DNA of 64,000 nt, from assembly GCF_001411555.2 (NCBI RefSeq), contig NC_049903.1:34282145-34346144 (forward strand). The letters are read 5' to 3'. The translations under genes were made by a program, and so were the position numbers. Origin of the DNA: Juglans regia. Taxonomy: Eukaryota; Streptophyta; Magnoliopsida; Fagales; Juglandaceae. The notes under the pieces are model-generated. The model did no database searches, was not told the origin of the DNA, and was given only the letters and a program-made list of their open reading frames with translations. This document shows, one piece after another, positions 24,001-34,600 of this stretch (position 1 is the stretch's first letter; each line of letters begins with the position of its first letter).

Positions 24001-25200
24001 AGCTCATGGTTTATGGTTCCATTGAAAGGCATAAGACTCGCTTAGTTGCTAAGGGATATACTCCGATTGAAGGGCTTGACTATCATGATACTTTCGCCCC
24101 TACTTGTTGTTGTACATTGTGACCTTGCTATTATAGTTGCTCGCCATTGGTCATTACATCTACCTGATGTTCACAATGCTTTTTTCCATGAGTATCTTGA
24201 TGGTTTACATGCAACTTCCTCCTGGGTATCCTAAACAGGTGAAGATACGTGTTAGTTGGTTGAATAAATCTTTCTATGGACTCAAATAGGCTTCACGGAA
24301 TTGGTTTTTCAAATTTTCTTCAGTTATTCTCCAACCTGGATTTCGCCAATCTCAGGCTAACCACTCTTTAGTTACACTATCCATTGGTTTCTCATTACCT
24401 ATAATTCTTATTTATGTTGATGACATTCTCCTAGCAGGTAATGATGCCACCTCCATCTGCAAGCTCAAAGATTATCTTGCTTACCATTCCCATCTCAAAG
24501 ACCTTGGCCCCTTGAAATATTTTTTGGCATTGAGATTGCACGGTCACCTAATGACATCTTTGTCAACCAATGAAAATATGTCTCGGATATGCTCACTAAC
24601 AGTGGCCATCTTGGAGCACGATGTACTACATTACCATGGAATTAACAGAATCTCAAGCTCATTGACACTGATGGCACCCTCTTTATTGATATAAACGGCT
24701 ATCGTCTTCTCGTAGGCCAGTTAGTCTATCTCACGATCACTAGGCCCAACATCGTATACTTTGTCAACATCCTAAGTCAATTCATGAATCAGGCACACCA
24801 ACCATGCTATGATATTTTGTTGTCCAAACCCTTCGTTATATTAAGTCATCTCCAGGAGTTGGTATTTTTTCTACCTGCCAAATGTGATCTTCATAGTTAT
24901 GCATATTCTGACTCTGATTAGGCCAGTTGTCCTATCAACTGTTGCTCTACCACTGATTATTTTGTTACACTGGGTGACAACCCTATCTCATGGCGCACTA
25001 AAAAGTAAGCCTTATGTCATCAGTTTGTGAATAGGTAGTCTGTGAACGTGAGAGGACACCTTCCATTTCAACGAACCTTGCCTCCATGTTCCTTGATGAT
25101 TCTTCTTGTCCTCGGGTGGTTTGTGAACTGTTGTGGTCGGCATATGAATGACTCGTTATTCACACGATCCCACAAATGGCGTCACTGCTTCAGATGTGTT
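21100..25200 (+). pseudogene. Copia gag-pol relic of element D
   Basis: Gag (about 21100-21420) contains WWERCNDMILSWLL and EVWLDLEALFSQ, like gag of element B. A CCHC knuckle CDHCGALGHWKETC lies at about 21767. After the MITE, protease reads WVIDIGASDHM (about 22309), with DIG instead of D(S/T)G. Integrase pieces run 22700-23450 (for example HHCC-region HPSTSC and a [15 protein letters not shown] segment). Reverse transcriptase pieces include [40 protein letters not shown] and YVDDILLAG (about 24415). RNase H reads YSDSD then a stop (about 24907). Stops and frameshifts occur throughout, so it cannot encode a product. Confidence 0.85.
21951..22172 (+). mobile_element. MITE copy 4, inside Copia element D
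   Basis: Starts at about GGAAAGTTTGGATAG and ends at about CAAACCAGGCC. The outer GTTTGG/CCAAAC bases are inverted, and the interior holds GTTGAATAAAATATTATTAG and GTAATAAATAGATGA, as in the other copies. Copia coding similarity resumes at once after it (KSSIPSLSAEQYRQLV), so the insertion is younger than D. Confidence 0.7.
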
Positions 25201-25428
25201 TCATATCCCCGCTATCTTCTCCTACCCATGTAACAGACCTGCAAGACAATAGCCTATGAGGGCTCAGGGTGTGTGTGTGACACCTTTGGTGCTAAAGTTA
25301 GCGTACAATACAATGGTATAGTATTGAAAGGAGGAGACTCAGAGAGCCTTTTTACAATCCCAAAATCGAAGAAGAAGAAGAAGAATATCCTTTACTTAAG
25401 CCTGGAGGTGGGTTTATATACCCAATTG

Positions 25429-28400
25429 TGTATTACAGCAGCTAATCAAGAAGACTCCTGCATCCATTCTAAATCAAGATAAAATGATATTACAGATCTT
25501 TAGTTACCATATGATGTTGTGTATTTCATAAACATTTAGATACTCTTTAGTGTTAATATTCATGCCTTGTATAACATTATTTTGTATCTTATCAAATCCC
25601 ACTGATTATGGGATTCTCATGTATGAATGTATTTCATAAGTCTATAAATAATATCATAAACCCACTCTCAGATTTCAAAGTGAAGAGATTTCATAAAATC
25701 CTGTGGATTGTCTTCACTTTCTACTTGGTATCAAAGCTACCGTGAGAGTGAGCTCTTTCTCTTTCTTTCATGGCCTCTGTATCCTTGAACGTTGGTAACT
25801 TTGTTACCCTCAAGCTTAAATCTGACAACTACCCTCAATGGTGAGAGCAAGTAGTTGGCTTGACTAAGAGTCAAGACATGGTTGGATATCTTATTAGTGA
25901 GCTTTCACCACCCTCATGCTAATTTCTGTTCCTGAAGGTTCTATTGATGATAAATAGGAAATCAATCCAGCATTTTAATAATGGAAGAAAGTCGATAGAC
26001 TTCTTCGTGGATGGGTTATTGGAACTCTATCCGAAGAAGCTCTTGGATTAGTAATTATCCTGTAAACATCAGCTCAGGTTTGGTCTACTCTCAAGGAGGC
26101 TTTTGCCACGGCCTCTTACGAACGCGAGTTCCAACTCACACAATAGCTAGCCTACATGAGGAAGGATTCATCTACTACACTAAATGACTATCTTAGGAAG
26201 TTCAAAGGCGTGTGTGATAGCCTTACTGCTATTGGCAGGCCCATCAGTGACAAGTCCAAAGTCTAAGTATGAACCATTTACCACCTCTATGTTAAAGCCT
26301 CTGATGCCCACATATGGTGAAATTATTCCTCTACTCCAGAGTTATGAAACCCATATCACATTACACGTTCAAGATACCAACAATCTTGTGGCATTCTTTG
26401 GCCAAAACCAATCAAAACAACAGTCCTCCTATCACTCAAAAAATGGTCGATCTCAGCAGGGTCATTTTACCTATAAAGGCAAAGGCTTTCATCAATCAAA
26501 TAGACCACCATAAACCTCACCATTTTTTGACCAATCCTCATATCAAAATACCTCAAAAGACTGTAACAAGTCTCTCTTTTGTCAAATATGTGACAAAAGT
26601 GGTCATGATGCACTTCACTGCGGGAACCGATTCAACCACTCATATGAGGCCACGGATCTCCCAAAGGCTCTTGCTGCTATGACCTTGGAGAACACTGTCT
26701 CAGATGTGGAATGGACAACTGATACTGGTGTCAGTGCACACATGACCTCTGATGTAGGTATCCTTAATAAATTATGTCCTTATAATAGTGAGGATCAGGT
26801 CTGAGTCGGCAATGGAGATACCTTGACAATTACTCATACTGAGGATGCAACCATTCAGTTTGCAAATACCACTTTACATTTAGATAATGTGCTTCTTGTT
26901 CTTGATCTCAAGTGCAATGTCTTATTTGTTAGGCATCTCACATCCTCTCATTTCGTTAACTGTGAATTTGATAATGTTGGTTTTAATGTTCTAGACAGGA
27001 AGACAAATCAGATCCTAATGTGAGGGAGCAAAAAGGTCAATCTCTACCTTCTCCCAGCACCACCAGAGACTCTTTTCTCTACTCGTTTTAAAGTTGTCTC
27101 CTTTGGTATTTGGCATCAAACACTTGGACATCCTCAAGCAGCAAATGTGTCTCAACTACAAGCTTAGGGACTTATCCAAGTCCTCTCCAAGAATAAAGAG
27201 CATCCTCTTTGTGAAAGCTTCCAACTTGGCAAATTAAGCAGACAACCTTTCTCTAGTTCTTCAAATAAATCAATTGATGTGTTTGATATAGTTCATTGTG
27301 ACCTTTGGGGCTTTGCACCTATTGTTTCGACTGATGAAGACAAATTTTATGCATCTTATGTTGATAATTGAAGTCTTTTTATGTGGCTTATTCCCCTTAG
27401 AAACAAATTAGATTTTTATTCAATGTTCATTTGTTTGAAAAATATGTTGCTCGTCAATTTGGAAAGTAAATCAATGTGTTTCAGTTAGATGGGGGAGGTG
27501 AATTTGTTAGCAATCAGTTCAAACACCATCTTCAAAAAAATGAAATTATTCACCAAATCATGTGTCCTCACAACCCACAACAGAATGGGGTTGTTGAGCG
27601 TAGGCATCAAATAATCTATGAGTTAGGACTCACCAAGCTATTTCACAGTGGTGTTCCCAAAAAATATTGGGTGGATGATTTTGGTACAACAATTTTCTTG
27701 ATCAACAAATTACCATCTTCTTCTCTCAATAATACTTCTCTCTTTCTCACATTAAATAAGCGACAACTTGACTACTCTTCTTTGAGAGTTTTTGTTTCAA
27801 ATGCTTTCCTTATCTTTGGAATGTGAAGCATAATAAGTTTGACCCAAAGTTTCACTCATGTGTTTTCCTGGGTTATAGTCCACAGCACAAAGGGTATAGA
27901 TGTCTTTATCCACCCACTCACAAGGTCTTTATTTCATGTCATGTAGTGTTTGATGAAGTAGCCTTTCCTTTTAAAGATCCTGCCAATCTCTACATTCCTT
28001 CCGACACCTCTAGTGACATATCAGTCTTCAATGAGTAGCTAACTACACCATCCTCCTCATCTTCTTCTTCTCGTGATGATAATTTACACTCACTAGCTCC
28101 TCTAATTTTGTAGGTTCCTTTTCCAGAATAAACATTACCTTTGCCCTCATCCTTGCTAGCAACTCCTTTAGCTGACCCTCTACCTGACAATCCATCAGAT
28201 GATCCTCTCACACCAGTCCAGTCCTTCCTGCTCCCTCCATTCTTAATGAAGCAGAACCTGATATAAACCTCGAGTCATCCTCTTCCCTCATGGACTCTGA
28301 TCTTCTTCCTCTATTATTGCTCTTGAGGATCCCTTATGTCTCATGGTTCCTCTCATCCCATGGTCACTAGAGCACAAGTTGGAGGTTCACAAATCTAATC

Positions 28401-30134
28401 CTCGCTATGCCTTCCTGCATCACTCTCTCACTCCTCTTTCCGAAATCGAGACAGTTTTTGCTGCTCTCAAACATGAATGATGGACCAATGCCATGCTGGA
28501 AGAACTCTAGGCTCTGTAACAAAACAACACTTGGGACTTAGTCCCATGCACATCTGATATGAATGTTGTTGGATCAAAGTGGGTTTTCAAGACCAAATTT
28601 AAAGATGGGCAACTCTCTGAGGCAATCTTTATGGAGCAACCACCTGGCTTCAACCATGCCACCTTTCCTAAGTATGTATGCAAATTGAAAAGGTTCTCTA
28701 CTGCCTTAAATAGGCACCACGAGCGTGGTTTGATCAGTTTAATTCGTTCTTCTCTCTTTTCACTTCACATGTAGTCTTGCATATTCTTCTTTATTCACCT
28801 ATCATCATCCTCACGGTGGTTTGATCCTTCTTCTCTATGTCGATGGCATTATCCTCACTGGCTCTAGTAATGATCTCCTCACTCAGTTTGTTAAACTGCT
28901 ACACTCTGAGTTTTCCATGAAGGACCTAGGACCACTGCATTATTTTTTGGCTATTGATGTCACACCCACCTCTGCAGGACTTGTTCTTTCTCAGTCCAAA
29001 TATGCCCTTGAAATACTCGACCGTGTCAATATGATAGAATGCAAATCCAGTTGTACCCCTCTTACCACCAAAATCCAGCCCCTCAGCTCGAGTAAACCAT
29101 ACCATGACTCCTTTCATTTTCGTAGCCTGGTGGGTGCCCTGCAATACCTTACTATTACTCACCCAGACCTTACCTTTTCTATCAACTATTTCTCACCCAA
29201 ACCTTACCTTTTCTCTCAATTCATGCAGTCTCCTACCGAGGATCAATTCCAAATGCTCAAGCGCATCCTTCATTATGTTCATGGCACCATTCATCTCGGG
29301 ACTCAGCTTCACTAAGCAAGCTCTATGACTCTCTATGCCTTCTCAGATGATGATTGAGCTAGGTTTTCCTCCACTCGTCGCTCCATGACAGGTTATTGTA
29401 CATTTCTTAGGACCAATCTCATTTTTTGGTCTGCCAAGAAACAACCCACAATCTCTCGATCAAGCGCCGAGGCAGAATACCGTACCACGACACACACTGC
29501 AGCTAAATTAATGTGGCTGTCTTTTCTTCATGATTTGCATATTAATCTTGCAAGTCCTCTTGTTTTGTTCTGTGATAATTTGAGTGTACTTCATATGACA
29601 GTTAACCCTGTCTTTCATGCTCGAAGCAAGCACATTGAACTTGACTACCATTATGTATGTGAACATGTTGCATTGGGTCTTCTTGAAACTCACCATGTTT
29701 CTTCTTCGTCTCAGATTGCTGATATTTTCACTAAGCCTTTATCCAAATCTGCACATCAGTATCTACGTGGCAAACTTACCCTTGTACCTCGGCTAAGTTT
29801 GAGGGGGCCTATTACAACAGCTAATAAAGAAGACTCCTATATTATATCAGCTAATCAGGAAGACTCCTGCACCTATTCCAAATTAAGATCAAATGATACT
29901 GTAGATCCTTAGTTACCATATGATGTTATGTATTCCATAAACATTTAGATACTCACTAGTGTTAATATTCATGCCCTGTATAGGATTATTTTGTATCTTA
30001 ACAAATCCCACTGATTATGGGATTCTCATGTATGAATGTATTTCATAAGTCTATAAATAATATCATACGTTGACTCTCACATTTTAAGGTGAAGCGATTT
30101 CACAAAATCTTGTGCATTGTCTTCACTTTCTACT
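25429..30134 (+). mobile_element. Copia element E, LTRs about 90% identical
   Basis: LTRs are at about 25429-25724 and 29809-30134. They share long stretches (for example ATGGGATTCTCATGTATGAA) but differ at roughly 30 of 285 aligned bases by my count. The 3' copy is longer because a block containing AGCTAATCAGGAAGACTCCT is doubled. A primer-binding site TGGTATCAAAGC lies at 25726-25737 and a purine-rich GAGGGGG at 29802-29808, next to the 3' LTR. The first two bases of the 3' LTR are not TG, so its edge is approximate and I could not confirm a target duplication. It lies directly behind element D on the same strand. Confidence 0.85.
25770..29912 (+). pseudogene. Copia gag-pol relic of element E
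   Basis: Gag starts at ATG 25770 and meets a TGA at about 25842. The CCHC knuckle CQICDKSGHDALHC is at about 26578. Protease reads WTTDTGVSAHMT (about 26713), with Val instead of Ala after DTG. In the integrase zinc region the second cysteine of the CxxC pair is Phe (LCESFQLGKL, about 27210). The integrase core (CDLWG, LDGGGEF, PQQNGVVER) is still recognisable. Reverse transcriptase lacks the segment with its first catalytic Asp: sequence jumps from KTKFKDGQL to IFMEQPPGF near 28610-28630. The second motif is YVDG, not YVDD (about 28838). RNase H and the C-terminus (SSAEAEYR, CDNLSVLHM, ADIFTKPLS) run to about 29912. Many stops; not functional. Confidence 0.88.
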
Positions 30135-30599
30135 TTGTGGTGGTCCCCACTTTACCACTATCGAGTTATTCATGTGCCATACTGGACTTCACGCTCATGG
30201 CAGGAAGATTATCTGCTTCCTCAGAGACCATGCCACCACATTAAATGCTCCCATGCCCCTCTTTGCATCTATTCCCTACGATAGGTGGGGATGGTGCGCC
30301 CACTACCAAAATTCCAAGACAAAGGTGTAGCTCCAGCCATTAGTGTTGCTTGTTGTTGTCTTTATACTTTTAATGTTGCATGATCTCCTCCAAGGTGTGT
30401 GGGTATTGGTATGTGTGGGCATTCTAACGATCATTTTCTCCCTGACAAGTACCTCACGTACTGGGCATGAGTCCTCTTTATTACGCAGGTAGAGTTGGGT
30501 CGCACACTCCCTAGGCGAGCCCCGAGCCTTTGAGGATAGGAATTCGCTCGGCCCCGAATATCCTTCCCAGAACCCATTTTACTTGCAGAGTTAATAATC
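30135..30599. other. Short stretch without a recognised gene
   Basis: More G+C-rich than what follows (for example GGGGATGGTGCGCCC, GGTCGCACACTCCC). It could be part of an older gypsy relic; nothing specific was recognised. Confidence 0.3.
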
Positions 30600-31160
30600 A
30601 TTCGACCCTAGACAAAATAAAAATTATTCTAACAATTAGTTAATCCAGAGAAACTAGGAATTGAAATTAAGAAAAGATGCAATACAGGGAGAATATTTTG
30701 AAAAATATTGATTAGTGATAGAATTTGAAATTATTTAATGAAGCCCATAAGCCAAGCCTAATTAGCTTCAAAATACAGAATAAGAATTATCCTAACTACT
30801 AGTTAATCAATAGAAACTAGGAAATGAGATTGAAAAAAGATAAACACAAAGAGAAAACTCTGAAAAAGAGTGATTAATGATAAAATTCAAAATTCTATAA
30901 TGAAGCTCACAAGCTGGGCTTAAATAGCTTTCAAAAATTTGAAATTATGCGAATTTTTCCGGAATGGAAAAATCTAAATTATTGTCTAAAACTAAATACA
31001 TAATTAAAAAATAATCTTGCTAAAAATTTGGTCAAAATTAAAATCAAAATCACATCCAAAACTTGGAAAGAAATATTTCCTAAAATGATAAAAACAAACA
31101 TAAATAAATGAGAAATCCAAAACCAAGTTTCTAGCTTCACACATCTGAAATCCAAAACCA
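30600..31160 (-). repeat. Repeated leader fragments of the gypsy family
   Basis: Two partial copies in a row (about 30618-30775 and 30776-31000) begin with AAGAATTATCC/TAACTA.TTAGTTAATC and continue with ATGAAGC..TAAGC..GCTTAAATAGCTT. They match each other, the leader upstream of the gag relic at 31690-32250, and the copy at 15224-15990. Confidence 0.6.
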
Positions 31161-31239
31161 ATATTTTACATAGGAGAAATTTGGGGGGGATTTTAAAAAA
31201 ATTTCTAGAATTTCAATAAAAATAGTTACTTCCTCCACT

Positions 31240-31672
31240 ATATTATCTTCATCAGGATAGGTATCGTAGACCGGTGTAGAGTTCCAATCAATGGAAGAAC
31301 ATTCCTCCTCAAAGTCTTCTTCCCCAAGGTAGTAAATCTATTCAACTTCCAGCAACAAATCAGCGAAACCTTTAGCCTATAGAGTACCAAAAAATTCCAA
31401 TAAATCAACTTTGAAGCCTAGGTCTTCATGTTGTTCCTCCCAAGCACAATGCTCCCAAAATATATCACAATTATGATACAGAGTCTCAAAACTAAAGTCA
31501 AAATCATGGTCATCCATATGATCCTCCAGGTTTTGTGCATCTAGACAATGGTTAATTCTGCAATTTGCCTTTGCAAATTTACAATCATCACGACTTAAAA
31601 GTTACCATCACGGTGAGAGGTTTCTTCATTCAAAACATACCCATGCTGACCATGACCTCTACCACCAGTCAT
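31240..31672 (-). pseudogene. Ty3/gypsy gag relic, N-terminal part, copy 2
   Basis: The minus strand from ATG at 31672 reads MTGGRGHGQHGYVLNEETSH, then RDGNF and a frame change before LQRQIAEL. Farther on it has FSFETLYHN, EEQHEDLGFKVDLLEFFGTL, then KGFADLLLEVE and an acidic stretch EEDFEEECSSIDWNSTPVYD. It is better preserved than copy 1 (14899-15223) but has several stops. The rest of gag and all of pol are missing. Confidence 0.75.
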
Positions 31673-31689
31673 TAAAACTGATGAGAAAT

Positions 31690-32250
31690 CAGCCCAGAAA
31701 AACGTTAAAACTCTTATGCCAACTAAAGCTATAAAAAATAAGAATTATCCTGACAGCTAGTTAATCAACAAAAACTTGAGATTGAGAAAAGATGCAACAC
31801 ATAGAGAAAACTCTAAGAAATATTAATTAACAATAACATTCAGAATTATTTAATGAACCTTACAAGTCGTGCTTAAATAGCTTCAAAAGTTGAAAATATG
31901 AGAGTTTTTTCGAAAATGAAAAATCTAAATTATTGCCTAAAAGTTAAAAAAGTAATTAAAAAATAATCTTACTAAAACTTTGGCCAAAATCGAAATCAGA
32001 ATCACTTCCAAAACTTGAAATGAAACCATTCTTAAGATGACAAAAATGAACATTAATAGATGATTTGTGGGAAAAAAATATCAGATATTGTCCCAATCCA
32101 ATGAAGATTTAGCATTTATTACCATATTTGCGCAAATCTACTCTCTTAAAATAGTTCAAAGCTATCAACTTAGAATTTGGATTCGGATATCCTATATCAG
32201 CTTGGGTTTGCATCATCATCCTGCTAATAACTCGAATTTATTGCTCACAA
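31690..32250 (-). repeat. Leader/LTR relic of the gypsy element, copy 2
   Basis: Non-coding sequence upstream (minus strand) of gag copy 2, matching 15224-15990 through much of its length. Shared words include TTAATCAACA, GAAAAATCTAAATTATT and CTCTTAAAATAGTTCA. Confidence 0.6.
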
Positions 32251-32863
32251 CATGAGTATAAAGCCAATAGAATAAATAGAAAGATAGATAGAGCACAACA
32301 CCGTTTCATTGGACTTTTGTTGTTCAATTTTAACTACAAAGATATATAACAATGAAGATATTTTTAGAAGAAGATTAGGAAGAATAAAGGAAATCACAGA
32401 TACTATTACATGAACCTATTTCTATGTTTTACGAGTCATTCAAATGAATCAGTTAACAATAATATTATGTTTTGAGTTATGCAATGTGATGATGGCCAGT
32501 ACACGAACCTGTTTTAATGTTTTACAAGAAAAAAAAATCAATGCACAATATTGAAAAACTACAATCAAAGTACTACTCTTCGGTCACCAATGAAGACAAG
32601 GTAGTGGTGCAATGGTGACACAAAAGAGTCCCTCTTCGGAATGGACATTCCGTTCTTGGGAGTTGAACAACCTCCAATAAAAAATCATCACATCAGCATT
32701 TCATAAGATAAGTTAATGAGACTCATCACATGCGATAAAATCCACATGTGAAAGAAAGAAAAAAAAAACATCTTGAACAGTCGTGAGCCCGTAGCAAAAC
32801 TCTCCAAACTGCCACACGACATCAAGTTCCATCGTCGCCACTACTGGACAACGGTGTTGCCAC
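32251..32863. other. Intergenic DNA
   Basis: No gene seen. The last 100 bases (TCGTGAGCCCGTAGC, CATCGTCGCCACTACTGG) are more G+C-rich and continue across the hAT-like element into 33343-33600. This suggests a single unit, possibly an old gene or gypsy piece, that the element split. Confidence 0.35.
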
Positions 32864-33342
32864 CAGTGTTTTAAATTTCGTACCGTACCGGTCGGTACGG
32901 CCGAAATTTTTCGTTTCGGCCGTCCGGCCGGTACAGGTACTATATCTGTCCCGTACCGACTAAAATACCGGCCGTACCGGCCATACCGGACTAAATTTCG
33001 GCCTGTACCGGCCTATATTTCGGCCGGTACCGGCCGATATTTCAGCCTGGGTGTTTTTTTTTTTTTTTTTCATTTTTTCAAATTACAAACTTATTTTTTA
33101 ACTCGTAATTCAGACTAGACTATTTATAATTTATATATATATGTATTTATATATAATTTATTTATATATAGACTATTATTTTAGAATATAATTTATATAT
33201 ATATTTATATATATAATTTATTTATAAATCGATTATCCCGAAATATTATCCCGAAACGCTATCCTGAAACGGTACCGGTACCGAAATATTTCGTTCCAGT
33301 ATCTTGACCGGTACGACGTCCGGTACGGTATTCAAAACATTG
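32864..33342. mobile_element. hAT-like MITE with perfect 8-bp target duplication
   Basis: The 479-bp element begins CAGTGTTTTAAATTTCGTAC and ends with the inverted counterpart (reverse complement CAATGTTTTGAATACCGTAC). It is flanked on both sides by GTTGCCAC (32856-32863 and 33343-33350). An 8-bp duplication and CA(G/A)TG ends are hAT features. Both arms are packed with GGCCGGTACCGGCC-type palindromes, while the centre (33050-33230) is a poly(T) and TATATA core. No coding capacity. The sequence outside it joins smoothly across the site. Confidence 0.85.
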
Positions 33343-33793
33343 GTTGCCACACCAACTTCCGTCACCGCACGACACGACATCATTCATATAGCCACCAAGT
33401 TCTGTCAGATTCAAAACAACCATCACCATCGTCTTCTCCATTTCCATTTTCTTTCTTTGATTTTAGTGGATTTATTTTTATTGCTCTTTCTCAAGATTTT
33501 CATAACTCAATTTCATGATTTTGTTTTCATCGTCATTTTTGCTTGCTTAGGAGAAATTGCGACAAGCCCAAATCACTTGGACAACCGTTTTGAATAAACC
33601 CATATCACCTGGAGGAGGGCATGCCATTTCTGCCAATATAAATATCATTGTTCACTCTCTTCACAAATCAAAACACAAAAACCCAGCCACCCAATAATAA
33701 AGCCCAAGCAATTGCCCACAACAAATTGAACTCAATCTTGATGAATTTTATTTCTTCCGTCTTAATTTCTCATAAAGTGAGGAGGGAAGGGAA

Positions 33794-33828
<35 letters not shown>

Positions 33829-34271
33829 AGTCACGAGTGTGGGCAATGGCGATGGCTGGCTCTTGCTTACTGAAAAAGAATTAACCGATCGATTGTTTCC
33901 ATTTTTGTTTGATCTTATCTTTTTATTTCCATTGGGAGGGGTGGGGGCTTCGTCTACTTCTGGGTTTCAAGAGAGGGGAAGGGTCACTAGAGGGTGGATT
34001 TTTGTTCTGGTGAGTTATAACCTGTAGTGTGGTTACAATGGAACTGAAATGGGAGGCCTATGTGTCAATTATATATTGAAGGGCTGTTATTTGAAGGAGA
34101 ACAGACCGACCGACCGGCCATAAGTTTATCTCTTGACACAAATTTAGATAAAGGTAAATCATTGGCCAACAACCTTGTGAGCTAAATGGTGAAATGTGTA
34201 CAACAAGCACTTTTTCTATTCGATGACTACAACAAGAAATAAACATAATTAAAGATCACAACGGCATATTC
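33343..34271. other. Gene-free stretch with (GA)n microsatellite
   Basis: A (GA)n run lies at about 33796-33825. After it, a short open frame with ATGGCGATGGCTGGCTC (33846) might once have been a gene start behind a GA-rich leader, but it stops within about 15 codons. Nothing else is recognised before the Copia element. Confidence 0.35.
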
Positions 34272-34600
34272 TGAAAGAAACCAAAATTGTTCTGGAAAAC
34301 CTCACAAAGGCAAAGTGTATCTTCGTATATTTATAAAAACAGAGCAGTACATTTTGGATGAGAAGAAACTTAAAAGAATCTACAGTTGTTACAAGTGATA
34401 AACATATAGATTACAAACATTCAAATGTAAGTGATAAGCTGTTGGAGTTAAACTCGGAGACGCAGCTCACTCGTTTATAGAAACCATGCAGCTCACAACT
34501 TTGACGGAGAGGTAGCTCACTCGTTTACGGAAACCATGCAGCTCATGACTTTGACGTTGAGTTTACTTGAATATTTGAATGATCAGTATTATCTCTAACA
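34272..34600 (-). repeat. 3' LTR of Copia element A
   Basis: 329 bp. Contains two 50-bp tandem units (34457-34506 and 34507-34556) that differ from each other at six positions. In the 5' LTR the same two units are identical. Several differences are CG changed to TG or CA, as expected from decay of methylated cytosine. Confidence 0.95.

Larger units (their letters stand above)
20741..25230 (+). mobile_element. Copia element D, degenerate, 3' LTR not found
   Basis: The presumed 5' LTR (about 20741-20917, ending TTTTGACA) is followed by a good primer-binding site TGGTATCAGAG at 20918-20928, complementary to initiator Met tRNA. Gag, zinc knuckle, protease, integrase, reverse transcriptase and RNase H follow in Copia order on the plus strand, in many broken frames. 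A MITE interrupts it between zinc knuckle and protease. No matching LTR was found after the RNase H region, where sequence becomes unrecognisable near 25230. Confidence 0.8.

Noticed and set aside
33846..34027. Start of a gene behind the (GA)n run
   Set aside because: The ATG frame stops after about a dozen codons and no splice site or family supports continuation.
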